In this document: piece after piece, positions 18,301 through 26,200 of the stretch
Layout of the letters: each line of letters starts with the position of its first letter
Position numbering within the stretch: the stretch's first letter is position 1
From: an uncultured Bacteroidota bacterium
GTDB lineage: Bacteria > Bacteroidota > Bacteroidia > Flavobacteriales > Flavobacteriaceae
Length of the DNA stretch: 39,835 nucleotides
Assembly: GCA_902586905.1 (NCBI GenBank)
Contig: CACIJH010000012.1
Coordinates: 1 to 39,835 of the forward strand
Direction: 5' to 3'
Translations under genes and position numbers: made by a program
The notes under the pieces: generated by a model
Database searches by the model: none
The model's input: only the letters and a program-made list of their open reading frames with translations
Told to the model about the DNA's origin: nothing

Positions 18301-18489
18301 AGCAGCTCCATTTGTTCCAGATTCAAGTCCAAATACACTTAAATCAGCAATATTAGTTTTTGCATATAGTTCAATCATTTTAGGATTACCACCAGAGACA
18401 TCACCATCCATGACAGCACTAATTAGTATTGTTTCCTGACCAAAAAGAGCCATGGGTAACAATAATATAGAAAGTAAAATTTTCATCAT
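15349..18489 (-). CDS. Secreted T9SS protein: lamin-tail-like domain, two near-identical beta-helix units, type A sorting domain
   Basis: A 1046-residue protein. A signal peptide (to about residue 17, FGQ) is followed by a lamin-tail-like domain (about 18-190; ISAVMDGD, KMIELYAKT, SEFTFDDVAL). Two tandem units of 387 residues then start near 200 and 587. Each has TWDG...SGK(I/V)VVQDGATLTIAAGTVVK, RGLWGGIIMLGKG, asparagine- and glycine-rich turns (NGLTLGGVGSGTTISNIEIISNDDDGIEFFGGN written in part: NDDDGIEFFGGN) and DAIDIDEAY, typical of a right-handed beta-helix. The last 75 residues (YYPNPTNGIVNI... to VQGKLIRK) are a type A sorting domain, so it is exported by T9SS. No catalytic site is evident. 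Binding or display of a substrate for the adjacent TonB receptor is an inference. Confidence 0.88.
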   Translation of the reverse strand: MMKILLSILLLPMALFGQETILISAVMDGDVSGGNPKMIELYAKTNIADLSVFGLESGTNGAASSGTSEFTFDDVALSAGEFIYVTTSQTALETYFTHSTDGNALSGKKIYVNSVASINGNDPVYLYKSGAVVDAFGAADASGANFYQDSYAQRKFDKGPNSNFDISEWTISSVDGCSTTDEDCSVKATIGSYLYAATVTEISSNTTWDGNKTISGKIVVQDGATLTIAAGTVVKAAFAANPVDATALIVAKGGKLNAVGTADQPIIFTTEYDDLTAADVDGGTLVSTVSGAANDLTTRGLWGGIIMLGKGIVGEDGGEDDIEGVAEGYDFTTYGGNVADDNSGTLDYVSIRHGGATIANGDEINGLTLGGVGSGTTISNIEIISNDDDGIEFFGGNVDVTNILIFNQKDDAIDIDEAYAGTITNAYVAMGADSDNVFEIDGSEDGTGTVTGSYTIDGVTAYQAYDNSGKLDQYGHWKSGATGANQNIVFKGFAAGTYLEGVEKATFDAGTLTFSNLDFVTTDDLATVNSVGSRGASDELAVLTATHAEVIGTQKFDTGANEGKFAGWTAYGSVNPFTVNVGDGTLTYISADATWDGTYNMSGKVVVQDGATLTIAAGTVVKAAFTANPVDATALIVAKGGKLNAVGTADQPIIFTTEYDDLTAADVDGGTLVSTVSGAANDLTTRGLWGGIIMLGKGIVGEDGGEDDIEGVAEGYDFTTYGGNVADDNSGTLDYVSIRHGGATIANGDEINGLTLGGVGSGTTISNIEIISNDDDGIEFFGGNVDVTNILIFNQKDDAIDIDEAYAGTITNAYVAMGADSDNVFEIDGSEDGTGTVTGSYTIDGVTAYQAYDNSGKLDQYGHWKSGATGANQNIVFKGFAAGTYLEGVEKATFDAGTLTFSNLDFVTTDDLATVNSVGSRGASDELAVLTATHAEVIGTQAANTGSDESKFTEWTAYAFVNTTFSFEEIFEVKSTISYYPNPTNGIVNIDSESRVNEINVYSISGQLVEKVIRANSINIENVRSGIYVIEIITDEQKVQGKLIRK
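15668..16613 (-). repeat. Intragenic repeat, copy A (C-terminal unit)
   Basis: This 946-bp stretch reads identically, base for base as far as I can follow, to 16829-17774; the period is 1161 bp (387 codons). Beyond 16613 similarity continues to about 16690 with scattered changes. Identity at silent positions means a recent tandem duplication or ongoing gene conversion. Confidence 0.9.
16829..17774 (-). repeat. Intragenic repeat, copy B (N-terminal unit)
   Basis: Partner of 15668-16613, offset by 1161 bp. The two copies diverge just outside: before the repeat block the linkers differ, and at 17775 the Ala-Ala codons differ from the Ala-Thr equivalent in copy A. Being in-frame and a multiple of 3, unequal crossing-over would add or remove whole units. 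Confidence 0.9.
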
Positions 18490-18572
18490 TTTATGAATTT
18501 TAAAATTGAATTACAAATCAACATGATTTATTGAAAACGATTGTTACCAAAATTTTAAATACCCCCCCATTT

Positions 18573-18589
18573 TGTTAAGAAACTGTTAA
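18573..18589. promoter_or_regulatory. TTAACA direct repeat (Pho-box-like) between the T9SS gene and dgt
   Basis: On the minus strand this reads TTAACA-N5-TTAACA, two perfect hexamers with 11-bp period (18589-18584 and 18578-18573). It is the same motif and orientation as the box before the TonB receptor. A -7-like AAATTTTG (one mismatch to TAnnTTTG) lies 17 bases downstream on the minus strand (18555-18548), so the T9SS gene is the likely target. The site is also 35-51 bases before the divergent dgt start, so a role there is not excluded. Confidence 0.45.
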
Positions 18590-18623
18590 TTCAACAATCA
18601 CCTTTTATTGTTATTATTGCACT

Positions 18624-19943
18624 ATGAATTGGGTAGAACTTCTATCATTAAAGCGTCAAGGTGATACTAAAAAGCGTTTGCGAACCGACCAAAACCATTT
18701 ACGCAGTGGTTTTGAGGTGGACTACGATCGAATTATTTTCTCTTCTGCATTTCGTCATTTGCAAGACAAAACCCAAGTCATTCCCTTTTCACAGTCTGGC
18801 TTTGTCCACACACGACTCACTCACAGTTTAGAAGTATCGGTTGTTGGTCGGAGTTTGGGACGAGCAGTGGGGTATGCTGTCATCCAAAAACACCCTACTT
18901 TGGGGGTTACCCATGGCTACCAGCCACATGATTTTGGGACTATTGTTGGTGCTGCTTGTTTGGCGCATGACATTGGCAACCCTCCTTTTGGACATTCGGG
19001 CGAACAAGCCATCGGTGATTTTTTTACTTCTGGCGCAGGCGCAGAACAGATCAGCACCCTTACTGAAGCACAACAACAAGACCTGATTCGCTTTGAAGGC
19101 AATGCCAATGGGTTTCGGATACTGACTGAAGATAGAGTGGGTGTTCCGGGTGGTCTTCGCCTCAGCTATGCGACACTTGGCACCTTTACCAAATACCCAA
19201 AAGCATCGATTCCGATCCAACCCACCCAAAAAGTGAGTGACAAAAAATTTGGATTTTTTCAAGCACAGTCTGCTTTCTTTTCCGAAGTCGCCATCGATTT
19301 GGGAGTGCAAGACACTACAAAAACCTTTCATCGCCACCCCCTTGCCTTTTTGGTCGAAGCAGCAGATGATATTTGCTATACCCTTATCGATTTTGAAGAT
19401 GGCATTAACTTGGGCTGGATTCCAGAGTCCTATGCTTTGGAGTATCTTATCAAATTGGTGAAAGACCATATCGACACCGACAAGTACAAGCAGCTCCAAA
19501 CCACCACAGACCGCCTTGCCTATCTACGCGCTCTTTCAATTGGGGTATTGATCGAGGATGCGATACGCATTTTTATGGAGCATGAAGAAGAGATTCTGGC
19601 AGGAGAGTTTCCGTATGCCCTTCTTAAAAAAAGCAAATACGCCGCTCAGGTTGAAGACATTATCAAATTGAGTAAGGAGAAAATTTATCGCTCCGAGGAG
19701 GTGATCGAAAAGGAAGTGAAAGGATACCGTGCTATTCATCATATTTTGGAAGTGTTGAGTCATGCAGTCATTCGACAATCCGATAACAAGACCACTGCCC
19801 TTGACCGATTGGCCTTGAACCTTTTGCCAGAGACCATCCGTTTTTCACCTGATGATCGCTATCAGCAGCTGTTGCAAACAAGCTGTTTTGTCGCAGGACT
19901 GACAGATGGACAAGCCCTGCTGTGGCATAAAAAATTAAGCTAA
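18624..19943 (+). CDS. dgt: dGTP triphosphohydrolase / dNTPase family (HD domain)
   Basis: A 439-residue HD-domain metal hydrolase that removes triphosphate from dGTP (or other dNTPs), lowering the dNTP pool. Metal ligands are His67 (RLTHSLEVS) and the His115-Asp116 pair in AHDIGNPPFGHSGE; the third aspartate is in the EAADDICY motif. The N-terminal RSxFxxDxxRIIxSxAFRxLQxKTQV block is the dGTPase family signature. An imperfect -7 (TATTATTG, 18612-18619) ends 4 bases before the ATG, hinting at a leaderless message. The stop overlaps the tadA start as TAATG, so both are probably translated from one mRNA. Confidence 0.92.
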   Translation: MNWVELLSLKRQGDTKKRLRTDQNHLRSGFEVDYDRIIFSSAFRHLQDKTQVIPFSQSGFVHTRLTHSLEVSVVGRSLGRAVGYAVIQKHPTLGVTHGYQPHDFGTIVGAACLAHDIGNPPFGHSGEQAIGDFFTSGAGAEQISTLTEAQQQDLIRFEGNANGFRILTEDRVGVPGGLRLSYATLGTFTKYPKASIPIQPTQKVSDKKFGFFQAQSAFFSEVAIDLGVQDTTKTFHRHPLAFLVEAADDICYTLIDFEDGINLGWIPESYALEYLIKLVKDHIDTDKYKQLQTTTDRLAYLRALSIGVLIEDAIRIFMEHEEEILAGEFPYALLKKSKYAAQVEDIIKLSKEKIYRSEEVIEKEVKGYRAIHHILEVLSHAVIRQSDNKTTALDRLALNLLPETIRFSPDDRYQQLLQTSCFVAGLTDGQALLWHKKLS

Positions 19944-20386
19944 TGATCGATCCATTGACTGACGAACACTTTATGAAAAAGGCTTTGATGGAAGCCCAAT
20001 TTGCCCTCGAAAAAGGAGAGGTGCCTGTTGGCGTGGTGGTGGTTGCACATGGTCAGATCATTGCTCGTGGGCACAACCTCGCCGAAACACTAACCGATGT
20101 CACTGCTCATGCCGAAATGCAAGCGATTACTGCTGCAGCAAATTATATCGGCGGAAAATATCTCAAAGACTGTACGCTCTACGTCACGCTTGAGCCTTGC
20201 AGTATGTGTGCAGGTGCCATGTATTGGAGTCAACTCGGGCGATTGGTTTTTGGCGCATCAGACGACAAAAGAGGTTATCGCGCAAACAATACCCCTTTAC
20301 ATCCCAAAACCAAAGTCACCTTTGGGGTATGTGAAGACGAAGCATCTTTCATTTTACAGGCGTTTTTTAAACAAAAAAGAACATAA
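19943..20386 (+). CDS. tadA: tRNA-specific adenosine-34 deaminase
   Basis: A 147-residue zinc deaminase that converts A34 to inosine in the anticodon of tRNA-Arg(ACG). His56 and Glu58 (TAHAEMQAI) and the PCSMC cysteines 86 and 89 form the zinc/proton-shuttle site. Length and the MYWSQLGRLVFGA segment fit TadA better than guanine or cytidine deaminases, the main alternatives. Its start overlaps the dgt stop by one base, and a terminator follows directly after the stop. Confidence 0.92.
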   Translation: MIDPLTDEHFMKKALMEAQFALEKGEVPVGVVVVAHGQIIARGHNLAETLTDVTAHAEMQAITAAANYIGGKYLKDCTLYVTLEPCSMCAGAMYWSQLGRLVFGASDDKRGYRANNTPLHPKTKVTFGVCEDEASFILQAFFKQKRT

Positions 20387-20412
20387 AAAAAAGCCCTAAA
20401 AAGGGCTTTTTC
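20386..20412. terminator. Bidirectional terminator between tadA and the cold-shock gene
   Basis: AGCCCT (20392-20397) and AGGGCT (20402-20407) pair across a four-base A loop, flanked by an A-run and a T-run. It directly follows the tadA stop and is 22 bases beyond the stop of the convergent cold-shock gene, so it can serve both. Confidence 0.85.
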
Positions 20413-20433
20413 ATTAGTCAAAATAAAATACAA

Positions 20434-20628
20434 TTAATCAAGGAGTTCGATATCAGTGGCCATTTTGCCCTTTCTACCTTCACCCTCGTTATAAGATACT
20501 TTGTCACCTTCATTGAGGTTGATTCCCTCTAAAGAGGTTACGTGAACGAAAATATCTTCGCCCGTTTCATCATTAGTAATGAATCCAAAACCTTTAGACC
20601 CATTGAAAAATTTAACTGTTCCAGTCAT
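20434..20628 (-). CDS. Cold-shock domain protein (CspA family)
   Basis: A 64-residue single OB-fold protein with both nucleic-acid-binding motifs, RNP1 (KGFGFI, about residues 12-17) and RNP2 (DIFVHV, about 25-30). Such proteins bind single-stranded RNA or DNA and melt RNA secondary structure in the cytoplasm. It stands alone with a terminator after it. The 51 bases before the start are AT-rich with no exact TAnnTTTG match; whether it is cold-induced or constitutive cannot be told. Confidence 0.95.
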   Translation of the reverse strand: MTGTVKFFNGSKGFGFITNDETGEDIFVHVTSLEGINLNEGDKVSYNEGEGRKGKMATDIELLD

Positions 20629-20679
20629 CTATTTAAATTAAAGGGCGAATATAACATTTATATACAAACCCTTGGCTTT

Positions 20680-20931
20680 TTATTTAGATTGTTTTGATTT
20701 TTTCCCCATTTCCTTCATTTTTTTGAAGTTTTCTGGCGTGAGGGTATAGTCTGCTAGTTTTTTGTCTTTCCACCTGTGGTAGATAAATAGTGGCATGAAA
20801 ATAAAGGTGGTAAAGAGAATTGTTACCCCAATGACACGATCTCCAATGATTGGGTTGTTTGATTTGAGCACAAAGCCAGTGATGATTGCGATGACAATGC
20901 ACGCAAATAAGATTTGTAAGAGCCTGGTCAT
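20680..20931 (-). CDS. Small two-helix membrane protein downstream of aspS
   Basis: An 83-residue protein with two hydrophobic segments (about 4-22 and 31-51), then a charged, lysine-rich cytoplasmic tail ([27 protein letters not shown] written in part: [14 protein letters not shown]). Its ATG overlaps the aspS stop (ATGA, 20931-20928), so it is translationally coupled to aspS. Similar small membrane genes following aspS are seen in flavobacteria by my recollection, but I know no function for them. Confidence 0.75.
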   Translation of the reverse strand: MTRLLQILFACIVIAIITGFVLKSNNPIIGDRVIGVTILFTTFIFMPLFIYHRWKDKKLADYTLTPENFKKMKEMGKKSKQSK

Positions 20932-22676
20932 GCTTTGGATTGAAGTGAAAGTTCATCGAGTTGATCATCATTCAAAGGAGCTGGGGCATCGATCATCACA
21001 TCCCTACCACTATTGTTTTTTGGAAAAGCGATATAATCACGGATAGACTCTTGCCCATCCAACACAGCAACCAGGCGATCAAACCCTAAAGCAATCCCCC
21101 CATGTGGAGGTGCACCATAGCGAAAGGCATCCATCAAAAACCCAAACTGTGCTTGGGCCTCTTCTTTGCTAAGCCCAAGGAGTGAAAATATTTTTTCTTG
21201 CACCTCTCGATCGTGAATACGAATTGATCCACCACCGATTTCATTGCCATTGAGGACCAAGTCATATGCATTGGCATATACCGATGAAGGTGTGCTGTCG
21301 AGTTGGGCGACTTGCGCTGGTTTTGGAGCTGTGAAAGGGTGATGCATGGCATGAAAGTGATCATCCCCTTCCACTTGTTCAAACAGTGGAAAATCAACCA
21401 CCCAAAGGGGTGCAAAAACCTTTGGATCGCGAAGACCCATTTTTTCTGCCACTGCAAGACGGAGTTCACCGAGTTGTGTATGTGTTTGTGCTTTTCCGCC
21501 AGAAAGTACGAGAATGATATCTCCCTTTTTGGCGTGGCAAGCAGATGCCCAAGCAGCCAAGTCCTCTTGACTGTAAAATTTATCGACAGATGATTTGTAA
21601 CTACCATCCTCATTGCACTTGACCCAAACCATGCCTTTGGCATCAATTTGAGGTCGCTTGACCCAATCGATCCAACTGTCGATTTCTTTTCTAGTCATGG
21701 CAGCACCACCTTCGACAGCAAATCCGCCAACCCACTCTTGTTGGTCAAAGACCTGAAAGCCCTTGCCTTGTGCGACCTCATTGAGTCCAGCTAAGTGCAT
21801 CCCAAACCGAATGTCTGGCTTGTCAGATCCATAGGTTGCCATGGCGTCAGCATAGGATAGTCGTGGGAAAGCAGTGGGTTTGATGCCGTGGATGTCCTGC
21901 AGCAATTGTTGTAAGAGCCTTTCGAAAACAGCTAGAATATCATCTTGCTCCACAAAGGCCATTTCACAATCGATTTGTGTAAACTCAGGTTGCCGATCGG
22001 CGCGAAGGTCTTCGTCACGAAAACATTTCACAATCTGATAATAGCGATCCATACCACCAACCATCAACAATTGCTTAAAGGTTTGTGGGGACTGCGGTAG
22101 GGCATAAAATTGCCCTGGATTCATGCGGGATGGCACGACAAAATCACGAGCACCTTCAGGGGTTGATTTGATGAGGTAAGGGGTTTCGACTTCTGCAAAA
22201 TCTTGAGACGCCAAGAAATTGCGAATAATTTGCGCCACCTTGTTGCGAAACAACAACTTGTCTTTGATTGGATTGCGACGGATATCCAAGTATCGGTATT
22301 TCATGCGGAGGTCATCACCACCATCCGTTTCATCTTCCAAGGTAAAAGGAGGAACTTCGGCAGTATTGAGAATGCTGAGCTTTTTGACCAACACTTCTAT
22401 TTCTCCAGTGGGGATTGCAGTATTTTTGGCCTCTCTCTCGATCACTCGCCCATGGACTTGTATCACAAATTCTCTACCGAGAGTTTTGGCTTGTGTGATC
22501 AGGGAGGCATCACATCGTTCTTCATCCAGTACGAGTTGTGTAACCCCATAACGGTCACGAAGATCAATCCAAAGAACAAAGCCCTTGTCACGAATACGCT
22601 GTACCCAACCAGAAAGTTGAACGTCCTTGTTTACATCAGATTGGCGCAACGCACCGCATGTATGAGTCCTGTGCAT
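20928..22676 (-). CDS. aspS: Aspartyl-tRNA synthetase
   Basis: A 582-residue class II synthetase of the bacterial type. The N-terminus is an OB-fold anticodon-binding domain ([23 protein letters not shown]). The catalytic core has motif 2 ([18 protein letters not shown]) and motif 3 ([13 protein letters not shown]), with the GAD insertion between (about 285-420). The [11 protein letters not shown] segment is diagnostic for AspRS. It attaches aspartate to tRNA-Asp; whether it also charges tRNA-Asn cannot be told from the sequence. A TATTTTTG promoter element ends 14 bases before the ATG. Confidence 0.97.
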   Translation of the reverse strand: MHRTHTCGALRQSDVNKDVQLSGWVQRIRDKGFVLWIDLRDRYGVTQLVLDEERCDASLITQAKTLGREFVIQVHGRVIEREAKNTAIPTGEIEVLVKKLSILNTAEVPPFTLEDETDGGDDLRMKYRYLDIRRNPIKDKLLFRNKVAQIIRNFLASQDFAEVETPYLIKSTPEGARDFVVPSRMNPGQFYALPQSPQTFKQLLMVGGMDRYYQIVKCFRDEDLRADRQPEFTQIDCEMAFVEQDDILAVFERLLQQLLQDIHGIKPTAFPRLSYADAMATYGSDKPDIRFGMHLAGLNEVAQGKGFQVFDQQEWVGGFAVEGGAAMTRKEIDSWIDWVKRPQIDAKGMVWVKCNEDGSYKSSVDKFYSQEDLAAWASACHAKKGDIILVLSGGKAQTHTQLGELRLAVAEKMGLRDPKVFAPLWVVDFPLFEQVEGDDHFHAMHHPFTAPKPAQVAQLDSTPSSVYANAYDLVLNGNEIGGGSIRIHDREVQEKIFSLLGLSKEEAQAQFGFLMDAFRYGAPPHGGIALGFDRLVAVLDGQESIRDYIAFPKNNSGRDVMIDAPAPLNDDQLDELSLQSKA

Positions 22677-22690
22677 AGAAGTGATTTGTG

Positions 22691-22698
22691 CAAAAATA
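22691..22698 (-). promoter_or_regulatory. Promoter -7 element TATTTTTG for aspS
   Basis: Exact TAnnTTTG match on the minus strand, 14 bases before the aspS ATG. No -33 TTTG is visible at 19-base spacing. Confidence 0.45.
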
Positions 22699-22775
22699 AG
22701 AGGTTTTTAAGAGAGCTGTAGTATGTTTCAATATAAAAACATAATCCTCATAAAATCAATGTGTTATAAGATTAA

Positions 22776-22818
22776 TGTTAATTTAATGTTATGAGAATGT
22801 AAATTATTTGTATATTTG
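22776..22818 (+). promoter_or_regulatory. Promoter of the MORN-type gene with three 11-bp-spaced repeats
   Basis: TGTTAA (22776), TGTTAT (22787) and TGTAAA (22798) form a direct repeat with exact 11-bp period. They end 7 bases before a perfect -7, TATATTTG (22811-22818), which is 26 bases before the ATG at 22845. The repeats cover the -33 zone. The hexamers resemble those near 15276 and 18573, but relative to the gene they are in the opposite orientation. Confidence 0.4.
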
Positions 22819-22844
22819 AACTATTAATCCCAAAATCAAAAGAT

Positions 22845-23198
22845 ATGAAAACAAATATGATTTTAATTTTAGTATTCGTTTTAGGCCTTACATTTTCGTA
22901 TAGTCAGACCACGAAAGTAGAGCGCACGACCTCTCCTCAAGTGAAGAAATTGACCCAATTTCACGACAATGGAGAAGTTGCCCAACAAGGGTATATTCTT
23001 CGCAACAAACTCGATGGGACTTGGGAATCTTTTGATGCTGAGGGCAATAAAATCGCTGTTGGTAACTATGAAAAAGGCGTAAAATCTGGCACATGGTTTT
23101 TTTGGACCGATGAGCAATTGATTGAAGTTGAGTTTGTCAACAACAAGGTAGAGGACGTCATTTATTGGAACACGACAGATCGTACAGCCTCTCGCTAA
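22845..23198 (+). CDS. Secreted MORN/YwqK-type repeat protein
   Basis: A 117-residue protein with a signal peptide (MKTNMILILVFVLGLTFSYSQ written in part: ILILVFVLGLTFSYS, cleavage near residue 20) and two to three MORN-like units (FHDNGEVAQQGYILRNKLDGTWESFDAEGNK, here in part: NKLDGTWESFDAEGNK; then YEKGVKSGTWFFWTDEQL). Such proteins are labelled YwqK-family antitoxin-like in some databases, but no toxin is adjacent and a secreted antitoxin is unlikely. A periplasmic scaffold role is possible. Convergent with the RND pump gene, 11 bases apart, with no terminator between. Confidence 0.8.
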   Translation: MKTNMILILVFVLGLTFSYSQTTKVERTTSPQVKKLTQFHDNGEVAQQGYILRNKLDGTWESFDAEGNKIAVGNYEKGVKSGTWFFWTDEQLIEVEFVNNKVEDVIYWNTTDRTASR

Positions 23199-23209
23199 TT
23201 CTCTTACGT

Positions 23210-26200
23210 TTAATTGAATCGTATAGCAGCCCTTTTGCTGAGATAAAAAGCAACAGGAACAATTACCAGTGTCAAAAAGGTCGCAAAAGTCAGTCCGAAA
23301 ATAACTGTCCATGCAAGAGGACCCCAGAAAATCACATTATCTCCACCGATATATATCTGCGGATCTCCTGTAGCGAATAGCGAAAAGAAGTTGATGTTAA
23401 GCCCAACAGCCAATGGAATTAGCCCAAGTACGGTTGTAATGGCTGTCAGCAACACTGGTCGTAAACGTGCTTTACCCCCATTGACAATTGCATCAAAAAT
23501 GTCGGACCGATCCAAATGATAATCATAGTCGAGACCATGTTTGTCACGTCTTCGGTCGAGCAACAACTGGGTGTAGTCCAAAAGTACCACACTGTTGTTG
23601 ACCACAATCCCAGCCAAGGAGATGATCCCCATCATGGTCATGATGATGACAAAAGTCATGTTGAAAACCACCAAACCGAGGAAGACCCCTGTGAAGCTCA
23701 TAAATATGGAAAATAAGATGATAAAAGGCTTACTCACCGAGTTGAATTGTAAAACAAGTAAGACCAATATCAAAAACAAAGCATAGAGCAAAGCACTAGA
23801 CAAAAAGGACATGTTTTCTTCTTGTTCTTCAATCTCACCAGTAAAGCGATAGCGCATGTCGGCAGGCAGCTGGAAGGCATCGATTTGTGTTTTGATTTGA
23901 TTGACAATTTCTGCAGCGTTATATCCAGGTAATATAGCCGAGTAAACAGTCACAACACGTTCTAGACTGCGATGCTTGATTGCACTATAACCAGAAGTGT
24001 TTTTTCGATCAGTGACTGCAGCAACTGGAATCGATTTGATTTGTCCAGATGCCATGTCTCGAAAAGTGATGTATTGATTAAATAAGGCAGATTGATTGTA
24101 GCGGTCTTCTTCTTGAAAACGCACATTGATATTGTAGTCTTCCCCATCTTTTTTATACACCCCTGCTTTTTCTCCAAACAAGGATTGGCGAAGCTGAAAC
24201 CCTACTTGCCCTGCGCTAACGCCTAGTTCTCCAGCTTTTTGGCGATCAACAGCGATGCGCATACCCGGCTTGTTGCGATTGACATCGACTTTGAGTTCCT
24301 CGATTCCTGGGATATTCATGTTGATGATAAAGTTTCGCATTCGCTCACTGACCTCTATCAGATCGCCATAATTGTCTCCCGTAATTTCGATATTGATTGG
24401 GTAGCCAAGTGGGGGACCCGCTTGGTCTTTTTCAACTGAAATGGAAACCCCTGCAAAGGTACCTGCCAATGCTTGTTGGATTTCTCTTCGAAGGTTTTCA
24501 CTCGATAATCCACGACGGAATTTGAATTCACGCATGGTTGCAGTGATTTTTCCACGATGTGGCATTTCGGCTTCTGATCCACCTTCCGTTTGTGGATTTC
24601 CAGCACCAGCCCCAACCTGTGATACCAACGATTCGACCATAAAATTATACCCATCATCCATATATTTTGGTTGGTTGACGGTTTTGATAACGACCTGCTC
24701 AATCGACTTGGTCATTTCATCGGTTTTGGCGATGTCAGTCCCTTGTGGATATTCGATATAGATGATGATTTGTGTGGGTTGATTGTCAGGGAAAAACTCC
24801 ACTTTTGGTTGTGAGATGCCCACAAGAACAAATGAGAAAATGAGCATCAATACTGTTCCAAAGACAAAGGCATATGCCCGACGACCACGCATGGCATAGC
24901 GCAGCAATCGTTCGTAGCGAATTTCTAGCCAAACCAAAAAACGAGTTCTAAATCGATTGGCCAGGTCTTTTATTACATATTTATAAGCCCAGAACAATAG
25001 AACAATGAAGAGGAGCAAGGAGCCAAGCCCTCGAATGGCACCCCCAGCAAAGAGAATCAAGATTCCCAATCCACCAAGGATGAGGCTGATTCGAATGAGT
25101 TTTTGTCGAGATAGAATTTTCTCTTCTACATCCATAAATTGTGATACCAGAACAGAGTTGAAGAAGATGGCAACAATTAGAGAAGAACCCAATACGACAG
25201 ATAGTGTAATGGGGAAGTAGATCATAAACTGCCCCATAATTCCTGGCCAAAAGCCCAAAGGCACAAAAGCTGCAACAGTCGTTGCAGTTGAAATGATGAT
25301 GGGAAAGGCGATTTCACTCACTCCTTTTTTGGCAGCTTCGAGCCTAGGCATCCCTTCTTTTTCAATGAGGCGATATACATTTTCAACAACCACAATCCCA
25401 TTATCAACTAGCATTCCCAAGCCCATTACCAAGGCAAAGAGAACCATGGTGTTCATCGTGTATCCCAACGATTGGAGGATAAAAAAGGAGATAAACATCG
25501 ACATCGGAATGGCAAACCCTACAAATAAGGCATTTCGAAATCCGAGGAAAAAGGTAAGAACTGTCACGACCAAAAGAACACCAAACAAGATGTTATTGAT
25601 CAGGTCATTGACTTGGTTGATGGTAATGGCAGAGGTGTCGTTTGAAATGGTGACTTCGATATCTTGCGGAATGATGGTGGAGCGTGCATTATCGACAATC
25701 TCACGAATGGCTTCCGCAGCTTGGATCAGGTTTTTACCACCTCGTTTTTTGACATCCAACATCACTACCGATTGCCCAAAGTCGCGCGCATGGGTAGTGG
25801 CGTCCATATCCTTAAATCGAATGGTGGAAATATCTTTTAAGTAAATGGCTCCTCCTTCGTTTTTCACAACAAATTCACCCAAATCTGATGGGTTTTGGAT
25901 TTCTCCAATCACACGAATGTTACGTCGTTGGCCATTGGAAATGATACTTCCCGCAGAGACAGTCGAATTTTCGTTTCGAATGGCTTGGATGACGTCTCCA
26001 AAACTCACTTTCGATGCCATCATTTTGCGGATATCAACTGCCACTTCGACTTCTCTTTCTTGCGTACCTCGAATATCGACCTCTTTGATTTGATCGAGGC
26101 GCTCGATACGCTGTTCCAATAGTTCAGCATAATCGTTTAATGCATCGAGAGTGTAGTCTCCTTGCAGGGTGACATTGACAATGGGAAATTCCTCTACAAA

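Noticed and set aside
22845-23198. Toxin-antitoxin system from the YwqK-like antitoxin label
   Set aside because: The protein has a signal peptide and no partner toxin is nearby; MORN-like repeats explain the similarity.
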